Part shown: positions 16,067 to 23,650 of the stretch, one piece after another
Layout of the letters: each line of letters opens with the position of its first letter
Numbering within the stretch: position 1 is the stretch's first letter
Assembly (NCBI RefSeq): GCF_001514145.1
Contig: NZ_KQ948666.1
Span: 284,138 to 348,137, forward strand
Length of the DNA: 64,000 bases
Direction: 5' to 3'
Origin: Streptomyces canus
GTDB taxonomy: Bacteria > Actinomycetota > Actinomycetes > Streptomycetales > Streptomycetaceae
Position numbers and translations under genes: made by a program
Notes under the pieces: generated by a model
Database searches by the model: none
What the model was told of the DNA's origin: nothing
The model's input: only the letters and a program-made list of their open reading frames with translations

Positions 16067-16963
16067 TCAGGCGCAGCCCAGCTCGCCCAGCATGCCCTCG
16101 CGCAGCCGTGTGATGATCCGCTTGATCAGCCGGGACACATGCATCTGCGAGCAACCGAGCCGCTCACCGATCTCCGACTGGGTGGCCTCCTCCACGAACC
16201 GCATGTGGATGATCTGCCGGTCGCGGTCGCTCAGCTCGGCCATCAGCGGGGCGAGTGACTGGAAGTCCTCGACGAGCCGCAGCCCGTCCTCCTCCACACC
16301 GATGAAGTCGGCGAGGACCGCTTCGCCGCCCTCGGGGCCGTCGCCGGTCAGGGCCGCGTCCAGAGAGGAGGAGTTGTAGCCGTTCGAAGCGATCTGTGCC
16401 TCGATCACCTCGTTCTCGGAGATGTTCATCAGGGTGGCGAGTTCGGCCACCGACGGGTCCCGGTCCAGACGGCTGGCGAGCTCCTCGCGGGCCTTGGCCA
16501 GCTCGACACGCAGTTCCTGCAGGCGCCGGGGGACGTGCACCGCCCAGGTGGTGTCACGGAAGAAGCGCTTGATCTCGCCGACGATGTAGGGCAGCGCGAA
16601 CGACGTGAACTCGACCTCGCGGGACACCTCGAACCGGTCGATCGCCTTGATCAGGCCGATCATGCCGGTCTGGACGATGTCCTCCATGTCGTCCCCGCGG
16701 CCCCGGAACCTTCCGGCCGCGAAGCGAACGAGCGACATGTTCATCTCAATGAGGGTGTTGCGCGCGTACTGGTACTCGTGCGTCCCCTCCTCGAGCTCGG
16801 TCAGACGGTGGAAGAACTGACGGGACAGCTCCCGCGCGTCCCGCGGTGCGACGGCCCGCGGTTCCTCGACTCCCGGCAGCGGTGTCTCACCCGTCCTGGT
16901 CCCGCTGGCGTGCTCGGTGACCTGTGCCTCCGAACGGTTCACGGCGGTGACGACGGTATGCAT
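16067..16963 (-). CDS. SigB/SigF/SigG-family RNA polymerase sigma factor (SigL-like)
   Basis: 298 residues with regions 2 (DDMEDIVQTGMIGLIKAIDR, FTSFALPYIVGEIKRFFRD), 3 (VPRRLQELRVELAKAREEL, DPSVAELATLMNISENEV) and 4 (SDRDRQIIHMRFVEEATQSE, LGCSQMHVSRLIKRII). These are diagnostic of the stress/differentiation SigB group. ATG at 16963 has GGGAGAGG upstream; longer reading frames would run through the promoter. Proximity to popR-clpP4-clpP3 recalls the S. coelicolor locus I remember as sigL, so orthology is likely but unproven. Its own upstream region has a GNNT-N15-GGGTAC element, suggesting autoregulation. Confidence 0.92.
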   Translation of the reverse strand: MHTVVTAVNRSEAQVTEHASGTRTGETPLPGVEEPRAVAPRDARELSRQFFHRLTELEEGTHEYQYARNTLIEMNMSLVRFAAGRFRGRGDDMEDIVQTGMIGLIKAIDRFEVSREVEFTSFALPYIVGEIKRFFRDTTWAVHVPRRLQELRVELAKAREELASRLDRDPSVAELATLMNISENEVIEAQIASNGYNSSSLDAALTGDGPEGGEAVLADFIGVEEDGLRLVEDFQSLAPLMAELSDRDRQIIHMRFVEEATQSEIGERLGCSQMHVSRLIKRIITRLREGMLGELGCA

Positions 16964-17049
16964 TACCTCTCCCACGAAAGTCACGGCTCGACGTCTGCCT
17001 CTTCGGCCTGGGTTGTCTCGGGTCCTGCGAATGGTGCGCGGCCTGCCGT

Positions 17050-17074
17050 GTACCCCGAACGCGAAAACATATGC
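17050..17074 (-). promoter_or_regulatory. Candidate SigB-class promoter of the sigma factor gene
   Basis: On the minus strand GCAT (17074-17071), 15 bases, then GGGTAC (17055-17050). This matches GNNT-N14-16-GGGTA(C/T) and predicts a leader of about 80 nt before the ATG at 16963. It fits autoregulation by a SigB-family factor. Confidence 0.5.
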
Positions 17075-17184
17075 GTCCCCGGCCACCGGCAGACCAACCG
17101 CCCGCAGCTCCCTCACCTTGCGCGTACCCGAGGAGTGACGACGCATGCCCGACAAGTGGCCGGGTGGCGCGAAATCGACGCTGC

Positions 17185-17997
17185 TCAGGGAGCGACCCGG
17201 GTCGTGACGATCAGTTCGTGGAGGTACCGCTTGGTGACACGGCCGCCGTGGCGCGTCTCGATCAGATCCCGGATACAGGCCAGGAGGCCCTCGCGGCGGG
17301 TGCTGTCGAGGGCCCGGTGGCCCGAGTAGGTCAGGAGCACGTCGATGTACTGGTCGGTGGTGTAGGTGATGTCCTGTTCGACACGGGTCACCGTGACGTC
17401 ACCGAAACGCGGACAGCTCTCGAACTGCTCCGTGTCCGAGACGATCTCCGACGACGGTTGGAGCCGCAGCCCGGGCGGCGTGGCCGGATCCCAGCGTTCG
17501 TAGCACTCCTGGGCCCGGGCGAAGAAATCGACGGTGCCACCCGCCACATGCTCGGTGACGACCACGGCGAGGTGCCCTCCCGGGTGCAGCGCGTCCGCGG
17601 ACTTCTCCACGCGGACGGCCGGGTCGAGCCAGTGCCAGGCGGTGGCACAGGCGACCAGGTCGAAGGGCTCGTCCGGCAGGGTCCAGCCCTCGAAGTCCGC
17701 GTGGCGCACCTCGACACGGGGGAATCCGCCCAGTCGCCGCCGGGCCACCGCCGCCATGGCGTCGCCCAGTTCCACGGCGGTGATGTGGCAGCCGGACTCG
17801 GCCAGGGCGCGGGTGAGTTGGCCGGTCCCGGGAGCCACCTCCAGGACACGCGTGTACGGGCCGAGGTCCGCCACCCGGGCCAACTCCGAGACCAGAGCCT
17901 GCGGATAGCCCGGCCGCGCCCTGTCGTACAGCTCCGCCGCCTCGTTGAACGTGTCGCGCAGCACCGGTTCCCGCACTTTCCCGTCGGACGATTCCAC
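17185..17997 (-). CDS. Class I SAM-dependent methyltransferase
   Basis: 270 residues. N-terminal FNEAAELYDRARPGYP is typical of the Methyltransf_11/25 'AELYDRARPGYP' group. Motif I is VLEVAPGTGQLTRAL, motif II ITAVELGDAM, and then CATAWHWLDP. The nucleotide-binding core is intact; the substrate is unknown. GTG at 17997 has only a weak ribosome-binding site. It is divergent from popR with a 55-bp gap, so the promoters may overlap. A similar methyltransferase occurs at 28237. Confidence 0.85.
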   Translation of the reverse strand: MESSDGKVREPVLRDTFNEAAELYDRARPGYPQALVSELARVADLGPYTRVLEVAPGTGQLTRALAESGCHITAVELGDAMAAVARRRLGGFPRVEVRHADFEGWTLPDEPFDLVACATAWHWLDPAVRVEKSADALHPGGHLAVVVTEHVAGGTVDFFARAQECYERWDPATPPGLRLQPSSEIVSDTEQFESCPRFGDVTVTRVEQDITYTTDQYIDVLLTYSGHRALDSTRREGLLACIRDLIETRHGGRVTKRYLHELIVTTRVAP

Positions 17998-18040
17998 CCA
18001 GGGCAGAATGCCGGACCCTTCCCATGGCGGCCACGGAATC

Positions 18041-18046
18041 TAGGCT
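18041..18046 (+). promoter_or_regulatory. Candidate -10 box giving leaderless popR mRNA
   Basis: TAGGCT ends six bases before the GTG at 18053, and there is no clear Shine-Dalgarno. This spacing predicts transcription starting at the start codon. No convincing -35 is visible. Confidence 0.3.
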
Positions 18047-18052
18047 GATCCG

Positions 18053-18481
18053 GTGAGCAACGAAGCGCCGAACCAAGCCCGCGTGATCCCCCTGCGCCCG
18101 CAGTCCGTGCGCCCGGGGACCGCCCGCCCAGTGTCCGAACGCCCCGCCACGACACCGCCCAGGGAGCCCGCCGCCCGGCAGACCAGGGAACCCCTGTGGC
18201 GTGACCTCGTCGGAGACGTCCTGCGCCGCGAGCGTCTCGCCCAGGAGCGCACACTCAAGGACGTGGCCGACGCGGCCCGGATCTCGATGCCCTACCTCTC
18301 CGAGGTGGAGCGCGGCCGCAAGGAGGCATCCTCCGAGGTCCTCGCGGCCGCCGCCCACGCCCTGGGTCTCGGCCTCGGTGATCTGCTCTCCCTGGCCCAG
18401 GGGGAGCTCACCCGGCACTCGGCGCGCAGCCGCCGCGCGGTGCCGGGATCGCCGTACAACGGGATGTGCCTGGCGGCCTGA
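18053..18481 (+). CDS. popR: PopR-like XRE-family activator of clpP3-clpP4
   Basis: 142 residues. A Pro/Arg-rich head (1-45) precedes a helix-turn-helix at about 55-105 with LKDVADAARISMPYLSEVER and GRKEASSEVLAAAAHALGL, the signature shared by ClgR and PopR. The last residues are GMCLAA. In S. lividans PopR the two terminal alanines form the signal for ClpP1P2-dependent degradation, and this protein keeps them. It converges with the clpP4 gene (18-bp gap). A perfect PopR-type palindrome lies upstream of clpP3 at 19800-19814. Context and tail together make the assignment strong. Confidence 0.85.
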   Translation: MSNEAPNQARVIPLRPQSVRPGTARPVSERPATTPPREPAARQTREPLWRDLVGDVLRRERLAQERTLKDVADAARISMPYLSEVERGRKEASSEVLAAAAHALGLGLGDLLSLAQGELTRHSARSRRAVPGSPYNGMCLAA

Positions 18482-18499
18482 GGCGGCGGGGCCGGTGCC

Positions 18500-19102
18500 T
18501 CAGACCGTGACGAGGCGCCGGCTCACCACCTCGTCGGCCAGCCCGTACTCCACGGCCTCCTCCGCGGTGAACACCTTGTCGCGGTCCATGTCCGCGCGCA
18601 GGGTCGCGATGTCGTGGTGGGTGTGGCGGGCCAGCACCTCCTCGACCTGGGAGCGGATGCGGACCATCTCCTTGGCCTGCAGGGCGAGATCGGAGATGGC
18701 GCCGCGGCTGCCGCCGGAGGCGGGCTGGCCGAGCAGCACGCGCGCGTGCTCCAGCACCAGCCGTCGCCCGGGATCCCCTCCGGCCAGCAGCACGGCCGCG
18801 GTGGAGGCCGCCTGCCCCACGCAGAGCGTCGAGATCGGCGCCTGCACGTAGGTCATCGTGTCGTAGATCGCCATCAGCGAAGTGAACGATCCGCCGGGGG
18901 AGTTGATGTAGATCGAGATCTCGTTCTCCGGTGCCGCCGACTCCAGGTGGAGGAGCTGCGCGATCACGACGTTGGCCACCCCGTCGTCGATCTCGGTGCC
19001 GAGGAAGATGATCCTCTCGGACAGCAGCCGGCTGAACACGTCCGAGGACCGCTCGCCGTGCGCGGTCCGCTCGACCACGTACGGAATCGTGTAGTTCGCC
19101 AT
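18500..19102 (-). CDS. clpP4: ClpP4-type Clp protease subunit, catalytic His missing
   Basis: 200 residues with the ClpP/crotonase-like fold: INSPGGSFTSLMAIYDTM, nucleophile Ser100 in GQAAS-T-A-A, and Asp175 in DRDKVFTAEEA. The expected catalytic His (usually in R-[IV]-M-[IL]-H-Q-P) is Gly125 here: ARVLLGQPASGG. By itself the subunit should be poorly active or inactive as a serine peptidase and may act as a structural or regulatory partner of ClpP3. It starts 1 bp after the clpP3 stop, so it is cotranscribed and probably coupled. Regulation is inferred through PopR at the operator upstream of clpP3. Confidence 0.9.
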   Translation of the reverse strand: MANYTIPYVVERTAHGERSSDVFSRLLSERIIFLGTEIDDGVANVVIAQLLHLESAAPENEISIYINSPGGSFTSLMAIYDTMTYVQAPISTLCVGQAASTAAVLLAGGDPGRRLVLEHARVLLGQPASGGSRGAISDLALQAKEMVRIRSQVEEVLARHTHHDIATLRADMDRDKVFTAEEAVEYGLADEVVSRRLVTV

Positions 19103-19103
19103 G

Positions 19104-19727
19104 TCACAGCCCCATCCGTCGCTTCGAGGCGGCCGGGCGGACGTCGGCCAGCGACTCCAGGACCCGGTCCACCATGCCGTACTCCCTGGCCTCCTCGGCC
19201 GTGAACCAGCGGTCGCGGTCGCCGTCGCGGGCGATGGTCTCCGGTGTCTGGCCCGTGTTCTCGGCGAGGAGCCGCTCCATGGTCTGTTTGCTGTGATCCA
19301 GGTTCTCTGCCTGGATCAGGATGTCGGCGGTGGTCCCGCCGATGCCCGCGGACCCCTGGTGCATCATGATCCGCGCGTTGGGCAGGGCGTACCGCTTGCC
19401 GGGCGTGCCGCCGCAGAGCAGGAACTGGCCCATGCTCGCCGCGAAACCCATGGCGAGCGTCGACACGTCGTTGGGAATCAGCCGCATCGTGTCGTAGATG
19501 GCGAGACCCGCGTACACGGAGCCGCCCGGACTGTTGATGTACAGACTGATGTCGGTGCGCGGGTCCTCCGCGGACAGGACCAGCAGCTGGGAGCAGACCC
19601 GGTTGGCGGAGACCTCGTCGACCTGGGTGCCCAGCAACACGATGCGCTGGGCGAGGAGTTGGGCGGCCAGTTGGTCGTCGAAGCGGGTGGGAGGGGTGTC
19701 GCCCTCCTCGGCCCGGATGGAAGTCAT
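19104..19727 (-). CDS. clpP3: ClpP3-type ATP-dependent Clp protease proteolytic subunit
   Basis: 207 residues from ATG 19727 (GAGGAC upstream). A GTG at 19766, also with GAGG, is the alternative, but it lies only 33 bp from the operator and leaves little room for a promoter. The triad is complete: Ser98 in GFAAS-MGQ, His123 in ARIMMHQG, Asp171 in DRDRWFTAEEA. It forms barrel-shaped heptamers that degrade proteins delivered by ClpX/ClpC. In Streptomyces clpP3-clpP4 is a back-up system induced by PopR when ClpP1P2 fails. Forms a two-gene operon with clpP4. Confidence 0.92.
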   Translation of the reverse strand: MTSIRAEEGDTPPTRFDDQLAAQLLAQRIVLLGTQVDEVSANRVCSQLLVLSAEDPRTDISLYINSPGGSVYAGLAIYDTMRLIPNDVSTLAMGFAASMGQFLLCGGTPGKRYALPNARIMMHQGSAGIGGTTADILIQAENLDHSKQTMERLLAENTGQTPETIARDGDRDRWFTAEEAREYGMVDRVLESLADVRPAASKRRMGL

Positions 19728-19798
19728 GGGCTGTCCTCGTGGTCGTAGGGATGCCGTCGGCTCCACTGTTGACCTCGGACGATGCCCCGACGCGGTTT

Positions 19799-19830
19799 CT
19801 CTGCCGGTGGCAGATTCGCCACCGGCAGAG
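19799..19830 (-). promoter_or_regulatory. PopR/ClgR-type operator upstream of clpP3
   Basis: TCTGCC-GGT-GGCAGA at 19800-19814 is a perfect copy of the palindrome I recall for PopR sites (TCTGCC-N3-GGCAGA). A second, degenerate copy TTCGCC-ACC-GGCAGA follows at 19815-19829. The two together form a larger perfect 13-bp inverted repeat (19799-19811 with 19818-19830). It lies 72 bp upstream of the chosen clpP3 start, suited to an activator. It could also end transcripts of the upstream epoxide hydrolase gene (stop 19849). Confidence 0.8.
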
Positions 19831-19848
19831 CGCGGGCCCAGTGGGCGC

Positions 19849-21060
19849 TCAGTCCTTCTCGCGCAGTTGCCGGAAGAACGCCCGCACGTCCTCGACCAGC
19901 AGGTCCGGCTCCTCCATCGCCGCGAAGTGGCCGCCGCGGTCGAACTCGGTCCAGCGCACGAGGTTCTCGGTGCGTTCCGCCTTGTGCCGCAGCGGGATCT
20001 GGATCTCCGCCGGGAAGACGGCGACGGCGGTCGGCGCGGTCGACGGTTCGGTGGGCCGGGCCGCCCTTCCGCCCGTGGCGTGCGCCCGCTCGTAGTAGAT
20101 CCGGGCGGCCGAACCGGCGGTCCCGGTCAGCCAGTACAGCATCACGTTGGTCAGCAGCCGGTCCCGGTCCACGGCCTCCTCGGGCAGCTCCGCGGAGTCG
20201 GTCCACTCCTGGAACTTCTCCACGATCCAGGCGAGTTGGCCGACCGGCGAGTCGGTGAGCGCGTAGGCGAGGGTCTGCGGCCGGGTGGAGTGCAGCACGG
20301 CGTACCCGGTGCCCTCGCCCGACCAGGCGCTCCACCGGCGCCAGGACTCCAGCGCGCGCTCCCGTTGCTCGGCCGCGAGGGGAGCGAGTTCCTCCTCGGT
20401 CGGTTCGTGCGTCGCCTGCGCGCCCGGCAGCAGGTTGAGGTGAACGCCGATGACCCGCCGGGGGTGGGCGCGGCCCAGCTCCCGGGAGATCGCCGAGCCC
20501 CAGTCCCCACCCTGCGCGCCGAACCGCTCGTAGCCGAGCCGTGTCATCAGCTCGGCCCACGCGTCGGCGATCCGGCCCGCCTCCCAGCCCGTGTCGGCGG
20601 GCGGCCCGGACAGCCCGAAACCCGGAATGCTCGGTACGACGACATGGAAGGCGTCGGCCCGGTCGCCCCCGTGGGCCTCCGGATCGGTCAACGGGCCCAC
20701 CACGTCCAGGAATTCGACGATCGAGCCCGGCCAGCCGTGCGTGATGACCAACGGGGTGGCGTCCGGCTCGGGGGAGCGGACGTGGGCGAAGTGCACGGTG
20801 GTGCCGTCGATGACGGTCGTGAACTGCGGCCACTCGTTCAGCCGTGTCTCGGCGGCGCGCCAGTCGTAGGAGTGCCGCCAGTGGTGCGCGAGCTCACGCA
20901 GATAGCCGGCCGGCACCCCGTAGGCCCACCCGGTGGCCGAGAGGTCGTCGGGCCAGCGGGTGCGGTCGAGCCGGTCGTGGAGGTCGTCCAGGTCGCTCTG
21001 CGGAATGTCGAGTCGGAAGGGCCGGACGAGGTCCGGGTGCTCAGTGGGCGCAGACGTCAT
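19849..21060 (-). CDS. Epoxide hydrolase family protein (EHN domain, alpha/beta hydrolase)
   Basis: 403 residues. N-terminal EHN domain (residues ~12-115: PFRLDIPQSDLDDLHDRLDR) leads into an alpha/beta hydrolase core. The oxyanion motif is HGWPGS, the Asp nucleophile lies in QGGDWGS, and the catalytic His in DRGGHFAAMEEPD. This arrangement is that of microsomal-type epoxide hydrolases, which open epoxides to diols; Streptomyces members often act on unknown lipids or natural products. No signal peptide. It sits alone, upstream of the PopR operator. Confidence 0.9.
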   Translation of the reverse strand: MTSAPTEHPDLVRPFRLDIPQSDLDDLHDRLDRTRWPDDLSATGWAYGVPAGYLRELAHHWRHSYDWRAAETRLNEWPQFTTVIDGTTVHFAHVRSPEPDATPLVITHGWPGSIVEFLDVVGPLTDPEAHGGDRADAFHVVVPSIPGFGLSGPPADTGWEAGRIADAWAELMTRLGYERFGAQGGDWGSAISRELGRAHPRRVIGVHLNLLPGAQATHEPTEEELAPLAAEQRERALESWRRWSAWSGEGTGYAVLHSTRPQTLAYALTDSPVGQLAWIVEKFQEWTDSAELPEEAVDRDRLLTNVMLYWLTGTAGSAARIYYERAHATGGRAARPTEPSTAPTAVAVFPAEIQIPLRHKAERTENLVRWTEFDRGGHFAAMEEPDLLVEDVRAFFRQLREKD

Positions 21061-21184
21061 GCCCGGATGCTAGTTCGCACCGGTGTATCGGCCACCTGGA
21101 TTAACCGACTGCCCGACCGATGAGTTCCGCGGCGAGGATCGGTCGACACAGATGACGGACGTTCGCACCACCCAGGAGGTACGC

Positions 21185-21667
21185 ATGAGCACCGACGGTT
21201 TCACCACTTGTCTCTGGTTCGACGGCCAGGCGGAGGAGGCCGCCCACTACTACGTCTCCGTCTTCAAGAACTCCAGCATCGGCGAGATCGCCCGCTATCC
21301 GGAGGGCGCGCCCCAGCCCGCCGGCAGCGTGCTGACCGTCGAGTTCACGGCCAACGGCCACCGGTTCCTCGCGCTGAACGGCGGCCCCGAGTTCAAGTTC
21401 ACCGAGGCGGTCTCCTTCATGATCTTCTGCGAGAACCAGGAGGAGATCGACTACTACTGGACCAAGCTCACCGAGGGCGGTGGCGAGCCCGGCCCCTGCG
21501 GCTGGCTGAAGGACAGGTACGGCCTGTCCTGGCAGGTGGTTCCGGACCGGCTGCAGGCCATGGTCACCGACCCGGACCCGGCGAAGTCGGCCCGTGTGAT
21601 GAAGGCGTTCATGGCGATGAGCAAGTTCGACATCGCCGCCCTGGACAAGGCCTACGCGGGCGAGTGA
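21185..21667 (+). CDS. VOC family protein, PhnB/3-demethylubiquinone-9-methyltransferase-like
   Basis: 160 residues with the PhnB-like signature: TTCLWFDGQAEEAAHYYVSV, FLALNGGPEFKFTEAVSFMI, ENQEEIDYYWTKLTEGG, and GLSWQVVPDRL. Despite the database name, members are not true methyltransferases, and their role is mostly unknown. ATG at 21185 is fixed by AGGAGGTACGC immediately upstream; earlier in-frame ATGs lack a good site. An 8-bp-stem terminator overlaps its stop codon. Confidence 0.87.
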   Translation: MSTDGFTTCLWFDGQAEEAAHYYVSVFKNSSIGEIARYPEGAPQPAGSVLTVEFTANGHRFLALNGGPEFKFTEAVSFMIFCENQEEIDYYWTKLTEGGGEPGPCGWLKDRYGLSWQVVPDRLQAMVTDPDPAKSARVMKAFMAMSKFDIAALDKAYAGE

Positions 21668-21684
21668 GCGTTCCTCGAACGCTC
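21666..21684. terminator. Terminator between convergent VOC and lipoprotein genes
   Basis: GAGCGTTC and GAACGCTC form an 8-bp perfect stem with loop CTC. The stem starts inside the TGA of the VOC gene and ends 10 bp before the stop of the convergent lipoprotein gene. Confidence 0.75.
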
Positions 21685-21694
21685 TCGAACCGTC

Positions 21695-22597
21695 TCAGGA
21701 CGAACCGATCACCCGCGTGATCTCCCGGGCGATCCGCAGGATGCCGGGGGAGCGGGCCGGGCAGGGCCTGGGCGTGGACGTCGTGGGCGCCAGACAGAAG
21801 TGCAGATAGTCCTTGTCGAGGTGCAGGGCCGTGCGGTCGCGGTCCGGCTGGGTGCAGTAGTCGGGATGCTCGTGCTCGTAGGAGGTGCACGGCAGGTACT
21901 GCACCCAGGTGTACCGGGACCCGGCGGGTGCCACCGTCGCGCCCGCGTCGGCGACGACGTCCCCCGAGGCGGCCGCCTGCTCCTCGTACAGCTCGTTCAC
22001 GCGCCGGACGCGGTCGGGGGTGATCGGGTCCGGGCCCTGTGCCACCCACACGATCCGCGGCCGCCGCTCGCCGCCCGCCGCGGCGATCTGGTCGGTCAGC
22101 CGGCGAAGGTCGGCCCGGTACCTGCTGAAGTACTTCTGCGGCGAGGCGGCGTGGCTGATCCCGTCCATGCACCACGTGTAGTCCCACGCGTTGCCCCAGA
22201 ACTGCAGCACCACGAAGTCCGGGTGCAGCGCGCGGACCAGCGCGGCCGCCTTGTCCCGGTCGGGCACCAGCGACTTCTTCCCGGTGCCCTCCAGGTAGTC
22301 GCAGGGTGTGGTCCCCGAGTACGGCGCGCTCGTGTACGTCGCCCGCAGCTCCCGGCGCAGCTCCTGCCCGAGGACCCGCTGGGCCTCCATGGCGAGCGAG
22401 TCGCCGAGATACAGCACCCGCGGGGCGACCACGGCGACCGCGGAGGGACTGGGGGAGGACTGGGCGCGCTGATGCGTGGTGGCCGCACGCGAGACGTCCG
22501 GGGTCGGTGGCGCCGCCTCCGGGCCGTCCGACGGGTCGCTGCAGGCACCGAGCAGCAGAACTGCGGTCAGTAACCCCACGATCCACGATGTCCGCAT
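21695..22597 (-). CDS. SGNH-hydrolase-like lipoprotein
   Basis: 300 residues from ATG 22597. A lipoprotein signal (VGLLTAVLLLGAC, Cys about residue 19) and a Ser/Pro-rich linker precede an SGNH-type domain. Block I is YLGDSLAMEAQ; a block III-like VLQFWGNAWD follows. The family's late D-x-x-H is uncertain (KDYLHFCL), so catalysis is plausible but not secure. Similar domains occur in acyl/acetyl esterases of cell-surface glycans. Anchored outside the membrane. Two Cys pairs (TTPCDYL, WCMDG; PCTSYEHEHPDYC) could form disulfides. It follows the MIB operon terminator and is probably independent. Confidence 0.75.
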   Translation of the reverse strand: MRTSWIVGLLTAVLLLGACSDPSDGPEAAPPTPDVSRAATTHQRAQSSPSPSAVAVVAPRVLYLGDSLAMEAQRVLGQELRRELRATYTSAPYSGTTPCDYLEGTGKKSLVPDRDKAAALVRALHPDFVVLQFWGNAWDYTWCMDGISHAASPQKYFSRYRADLRRLTDQIAAAGGERRPRIVWVAQGPDPITPDRVRRVNELYEEQAAASGDVVADAGATVAPAGSRYTWVQYLPCTSYEHEHPDYCTQPDRDRTALHLDKDYLHFCLAPTTSTPRPCPARSPGILRIAREITRVIGSS

Positions 22598-22681
22598 GTG
22601 CGACTCCCGCCCCGGTCGCCGAAAAACGGTTCCCCAGGCAAGCACAGCCGGGCCCGAGGGGGAAGACACGCGGCGTGGCAA

Positions 22682-22719
22682 GGGAGGACCGGGGCTCGCG
22701 ACGCAGCCCCGGTCCTCCC
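22682..22719 (-). terminator. Terminator of the 2-methylisoborneol operon
   Basis: GGGAGGACCGGGGCT (22682-22696) pairs perfectly with AGCCCCGGTCCTCCC (22705-22719) around an 8-base loop, starting 2 bp after the methyltransferase stop. The 15-bp G+C-rich stem is one of the strongest in the window. Confidence 0.9.
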
Positions 22720-22721
22720 GT

Positions 22722-23600
22722 TCACACGCGGTCGGCAGCGATCAGCAGGTACTGGAAACTGCCGTTCCGGTAGGCGGTCATAAAGGTGTCCTCGATTCCC
22801 GTGACCAGATGGTCGGCCTCCTTGCGCAACTCCCAGTAGGGCAGGGCCGCCTCGGTGAGGTCCTCCACGTGCACCGGAACCAGCCGGTTGCGGGCCATGG
22901 CGCGGAAGTAGGCCGAGCGGGGATGGATGTCGCAGATGTAGTGGGCGTTGATGAGCGAGACCTCGCGGGAGGCCTGCCCGTAGGTGTCGTTGTAGCAGCC
23001 GGTGATCACCACATAGCGTCCGCCGCGGCGCAGCAGCCGCGCGTGCTCGGCGAACAGCAGGTCCAGCTCGACGTACATGGTCGACTCGTTGTTCCAGGAG
23101 GCCGCGTAGGCCCCGGAGGGCAGCCCGGTGTCGAGCATGTTGCGGTGGTGGTAGCGCACCCGGTCGTCGATGCCCCGCTTGCGGGCCTGGGCGTTGGCGA
23201 ACTCCGCCTGCTTCTCGGAGATGGTGACGCCGTCTGCGTGGCAGCCGTGGTGCAGATGCGCCACGACACTGCCGCCGCCGCGCCCGCACCCCGCGTCGAA
23301 GACACGGTCCTCGGGACGGAGCGGGCCGAGCCGGGCGGCGAGGAGTTCGGCCTGGGCGTGTTCGAGGCGGTGCAGTTCGGCGGTGATCCGCTCCCGCCGC
23401 CGTACCGGATCGGGTTCCTCGAGGACGGAGCGGTCGGCCTCTCCGATTCCGTAGTGGTGGTGGTAGAGGTCGTCGAGCTTTCCGAGTTCGAGGTTGACCG
23501 GGTTCTCCTCGGCGTTCCAGTAGTCCGCGACTCGGGTCTGGTACGTCGACTGGGTCGGCACCGGAATGCTCCGGGCGCCGGCGTGGGGGGCGGTGGTCAA
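22722..23600 (-). CDS. Geranyl diphosphate 2-C-methyltransferase
   Basis: 292 residues, the length of S. coelicolor GPPMT. It uses SAM to methylate C2 of geranyl diphosphate, the committed step to 2-methylisoborneol. Diagnostic stretches are YWNAEENPVNLELG, LYHHHYGIG, motif I VFDAGCGRGGG, ASWNNESTMYVEL, RYVVITGCYN and VTGIEDTF with SFQYLLIAADRV. TTG at 23600 is preferred: GAGGAG is six bases upstream and it yields the family-like MTTA start. The ATG at 23639 lacks a ribosome-binding site. Third gene of the operon, 50 bp after MIB synthase. Confidence 0.93.
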   Translation of the reverse strand: MTTAPHAGARSIPVPTQSTYQTRVADYWNAEENPVNLELGKLDDLYHHHYGIGEADRSVLEEPDPVRRRERITAELHRLEHAQAELLAARLGPLRPEDRVFDAGCGRGGGSVVAHLHHGCHADGVTISEKQAEFANAQARKRGIDDRVRYHHRNMLDTGLPSGAYAASWNNESTMYVELDLLFAEHARLLRRGGRYVVITGCYNDTYGQASREVSLINAHYICDIHPRSAYFRAMARNRLVPVHVEDLTEAALPYWELRKEADHLVTGIEDTFMTAYRNGSFQYLLIAADRV

Positions 23601-23650
23601 CGGTGACTCCTCGTGCTGGTACGTGTGACGTCCTGTCATGCGATCGCGCT

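Noticed and set aside
19766..19766. Longer clpP3 start at GTG 19766
   Set aside because: Has a GAGG, but lies 33 bp from the operator, leaving no room for a normal promoter; ATG 19727 preferred, though not certain.
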